The position numbers and the translations under genes are program-made. The notes beneath the pieces were generated by a model. That model saw nothing but the letters and a program-made list of their open reading frames with translations, had not been told where the DNA came from and made no database searches. A stretch of 14,462 nucleotides of DNA from Syntrophomonadaceae bacterium (GTDB lineage: Bacteria; Bacillota; Dethiobacteria; PWVN01): the NCBI GenBank assembly GCA_003561835.1, contig PWVN01000064.1, forward strand, positions 1-14,462. Reading direction: 5' to 3'. Positions 13,632 through 14,462 of the stretch are shown in pieces (position 1 is the first letter of the stretch; every line of letters starts with the position of its first letter).

Positions 13632-13800
13632 CAGGGCAAGCGGGAGCAAGCGGGGACAGTTCGTTCTTGCCTGGTATAGTATGGGTTTCCGGCTCCGTTC
13701 AAGTTCCGGGGACGGTTCTCAAAACTTGAATCCATTCAAGTCCCCGGAACCGTCCCCCAAACTTGAATGATTGGACTGTCACCCTTGCGCCTCTTGCCTG
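13632..13800 (+). repeat. Palindromic REP/MITE-like element, copy B, between rng and rplU
   Basis: About 169 bases without a gene. The outer ends (13632-13661 and 13774-13800) are imperfect inverted repeats of about 28-30 bases, built on CAAG and GGGGACAGT. The centre holds CAAGTTCCGGGGACGGTTC, then ACTTGAAT-cc-ATTCAAGT, then GGAACCGTCCCC, so GGGGACGGTTC and GAACCGTCCCC face each other across the palindrome and could form a long hairpin. It shares 29 of 32 central bases (13700-13731) with copy A in reverse orientation, and the AGCAAGCGGGGAC terminus. I found no clear flanking direct repeat. The rest of the gap between the genes here (13801-13843) holds nothing I recognise. Confidence 0.75.
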
Positions 13801-13843
13801 CTCTGACCTCTTTTTTGGCCTACCTGCGGCCCCCCTCCCGGGG

Positions 13844-14462
13844 TTAGCTGCTGTCGTGGGCGATCAGGCGCTTCTTTCTTGAACCCCTGCGCGGCCGGGG
13901 AGATTTTGCCTTTGGCTTTGCTTTGTCTCCCAGGAGGTTTGCCTTCGCGTAGGTCCGGGCAATCTCCTGAATTTCTACCTCCACCGTCTCCCCCACAAAG
14001 GCACCGCCGCCGACAACGTCCAGGACGAAGCCGCTGACCCGGGCAATGCCGTCAAAGGGGTTGTTGGCATGAGGTTCCTCTATCTTCACCTGGTAGCGGC
14101 CCCCGGCTTCGACGGGATAGGCAGACTTCTTCACGTCCTCCAGGGAGCCCACCCGCAGCACCCTGTGCTGTTCGATGTGCATATGCTCCGAACCCCTGAC
14201 GAAGATGTTTTTCCCCGTTTCTTCTTCCATCTTCTTCAGGTACAGGCCGTTGCTGCCGATGAGCAGGGACGCCACGCTGTGGTGGACCTCCACCAGGATG
14301 GCTTCCGCCTTTTCCTGCTTCAGGCGGTTCTTGATCTCCTGTTCGATGCGGGAACTGACCACCGAAGCCGTCAGCACCTTTCCCTTTCCCCCGCAGTAGG
14401 GGCACTCCTGCTGAAGAAAATCGTCGATGCCCTGGCGCACTTTCTTCCGGGTCATCTCCACC
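13844..14462 (-). CDS. Ribonuclease E/G family protein with C-terminal TRAM domain, C-terminal part
   Basis: The last 206 or so codons of a gene that enters from the right edge. VEMTRKKVRQ at the window edge is the conserved end of the RNase E/G catalytic DNase I-like region, and ECPYCGGKGKV supplies the CPxCxGxG zinc-link cysteines used for dimer formation. An arm follows (SSRIEQEIKNRLKQEKAEAI, VHHSVASLLIGSNGLYLKKM, with the FVRGSEHMHIEQ stretch typical of the small domain). From about 95 residues before the stop the sequence changes to a TRAM-like RNA-binding domain (GRYQVKIEEPHANNPFDGIA, GFVLDVVGGGAFVGETVEVE), then a Lys/Arg-rich tail. RNase E/G cleaves single-stranded A/U-rich RNA in rRNA maturation and mRNA decay. 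The gene next to rplU-rpmA is a common placement. The apparent GTG at the edge is internal, not a start. Confidence 0.93.
   Translation of the reverse strand, partial: VEMTRKKVRQGIDDFLQQECPYCGGKGKVLTASVVSSRIEQEIKNRLKQEKAEAILVEVHHSVASLLIGSNGLYLKKMEEETGKNIFVRGSEHMHIEQHRVLRVGSLEDVKKSAYPVEAGGRYQVKIEEPHANNPFDGIARVSGFVLDVVGGGAFVGETVEVEIQEIARTYAKANLLGDKAKPKAKSPRPRRGSRKKRLIAHDSS

Noticed and set aside
13632..13800. CRISPR array
   Set aside because: The repeats here are inverted and irregular, with no evenly spaced direct repeats and spacers.
13820..13843. GGCC/GGCC hairpin after the RNase G stop as a terminator
   Set aside because: The stem is followed by A residues, not T, on the transcribed strand.

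Overview
The window is a GC-rich chromosomal stretch from what looks like an anaerobic, spore-forming member of the Firmicutes (class Clostridia, in the broad Moorella/Peptococcaceae/Desulfotomaculum range; this placement is inference). The reasons are the gene order RNase G - L21 - L27 - Spo0B-like - Obg - NadD - YqeK - LCP/LytR_C - RsfS - LeuRS - ComEA, a Spo0B-type phosphotransferase directly ahead of obgE, an L21-type leader, strong GGAGG ribosome binding sites and frequent GTG/TTG starts. Every gene lies on the minus strand, so transcription runs from high to low coordinates. I see no phage genes, transposase genes, CRISPR array, rRNA or tRNA.

Reading in transcription order: the 3' part of an RNase E/G gene ending in a TRAM domain (13844-14462); a 360-base gap holding a palindromic repeat element, a near-consensus promoter and an L21 leader; rplU and rpmA, closed by a clear terminator; a CofE-like (F420 gamma-glutamyl ligase family) gene with its own hairpin terminator; a unit formed by a membrane-anchored Spo0B-like gene, obgE and an ATP-grasp ligase gene, preceded by a sigma-H-like promoter; nadD behind an extended -10 promoter; a one-domain RRM RNA-binding protein gene with its own AT-rich leader and terminator; then yqeK, a degenerate LCP/LytR_C gene, rsfS and leuS in a tight operon; a second copy of the repeat element and a terminator; comEA; and the first 521 codons of a UPF0182 membrane protein gene.

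The conserved genes link ribosome assembly and silencing (L21, L27, Obg, RsfS), RNA turnover (RNase G), NAD synthesis (NadD), nucleotide alarmone control (YqeK), leucine charging, sporulation signalling (Spo0B-like) and DNA uptake (ComEA). Three less usual genes interrupt this backbone: the CofE-like gene, the ATP-grasp ligase gene and the RRM gene. The prp/ysxB gene that commonly sits between rplU and rpmA in Firmicutes is absent, and L27 correspondingly has no cleavable N-terminal extension.

The most unusual DNA-level signal is a pair of 124-169 base palindromic elements built on GGGGACGGTTC and ACTTGAATnnATTCAAGT motifs, with imperfect terminal inverted repeats. They lie in opposite orientations about 11 kb apart. 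The copy behind leuS is flanked by a 17-base direct repeat of the leuS 3' end and appears to supply the present leuS stop codon.
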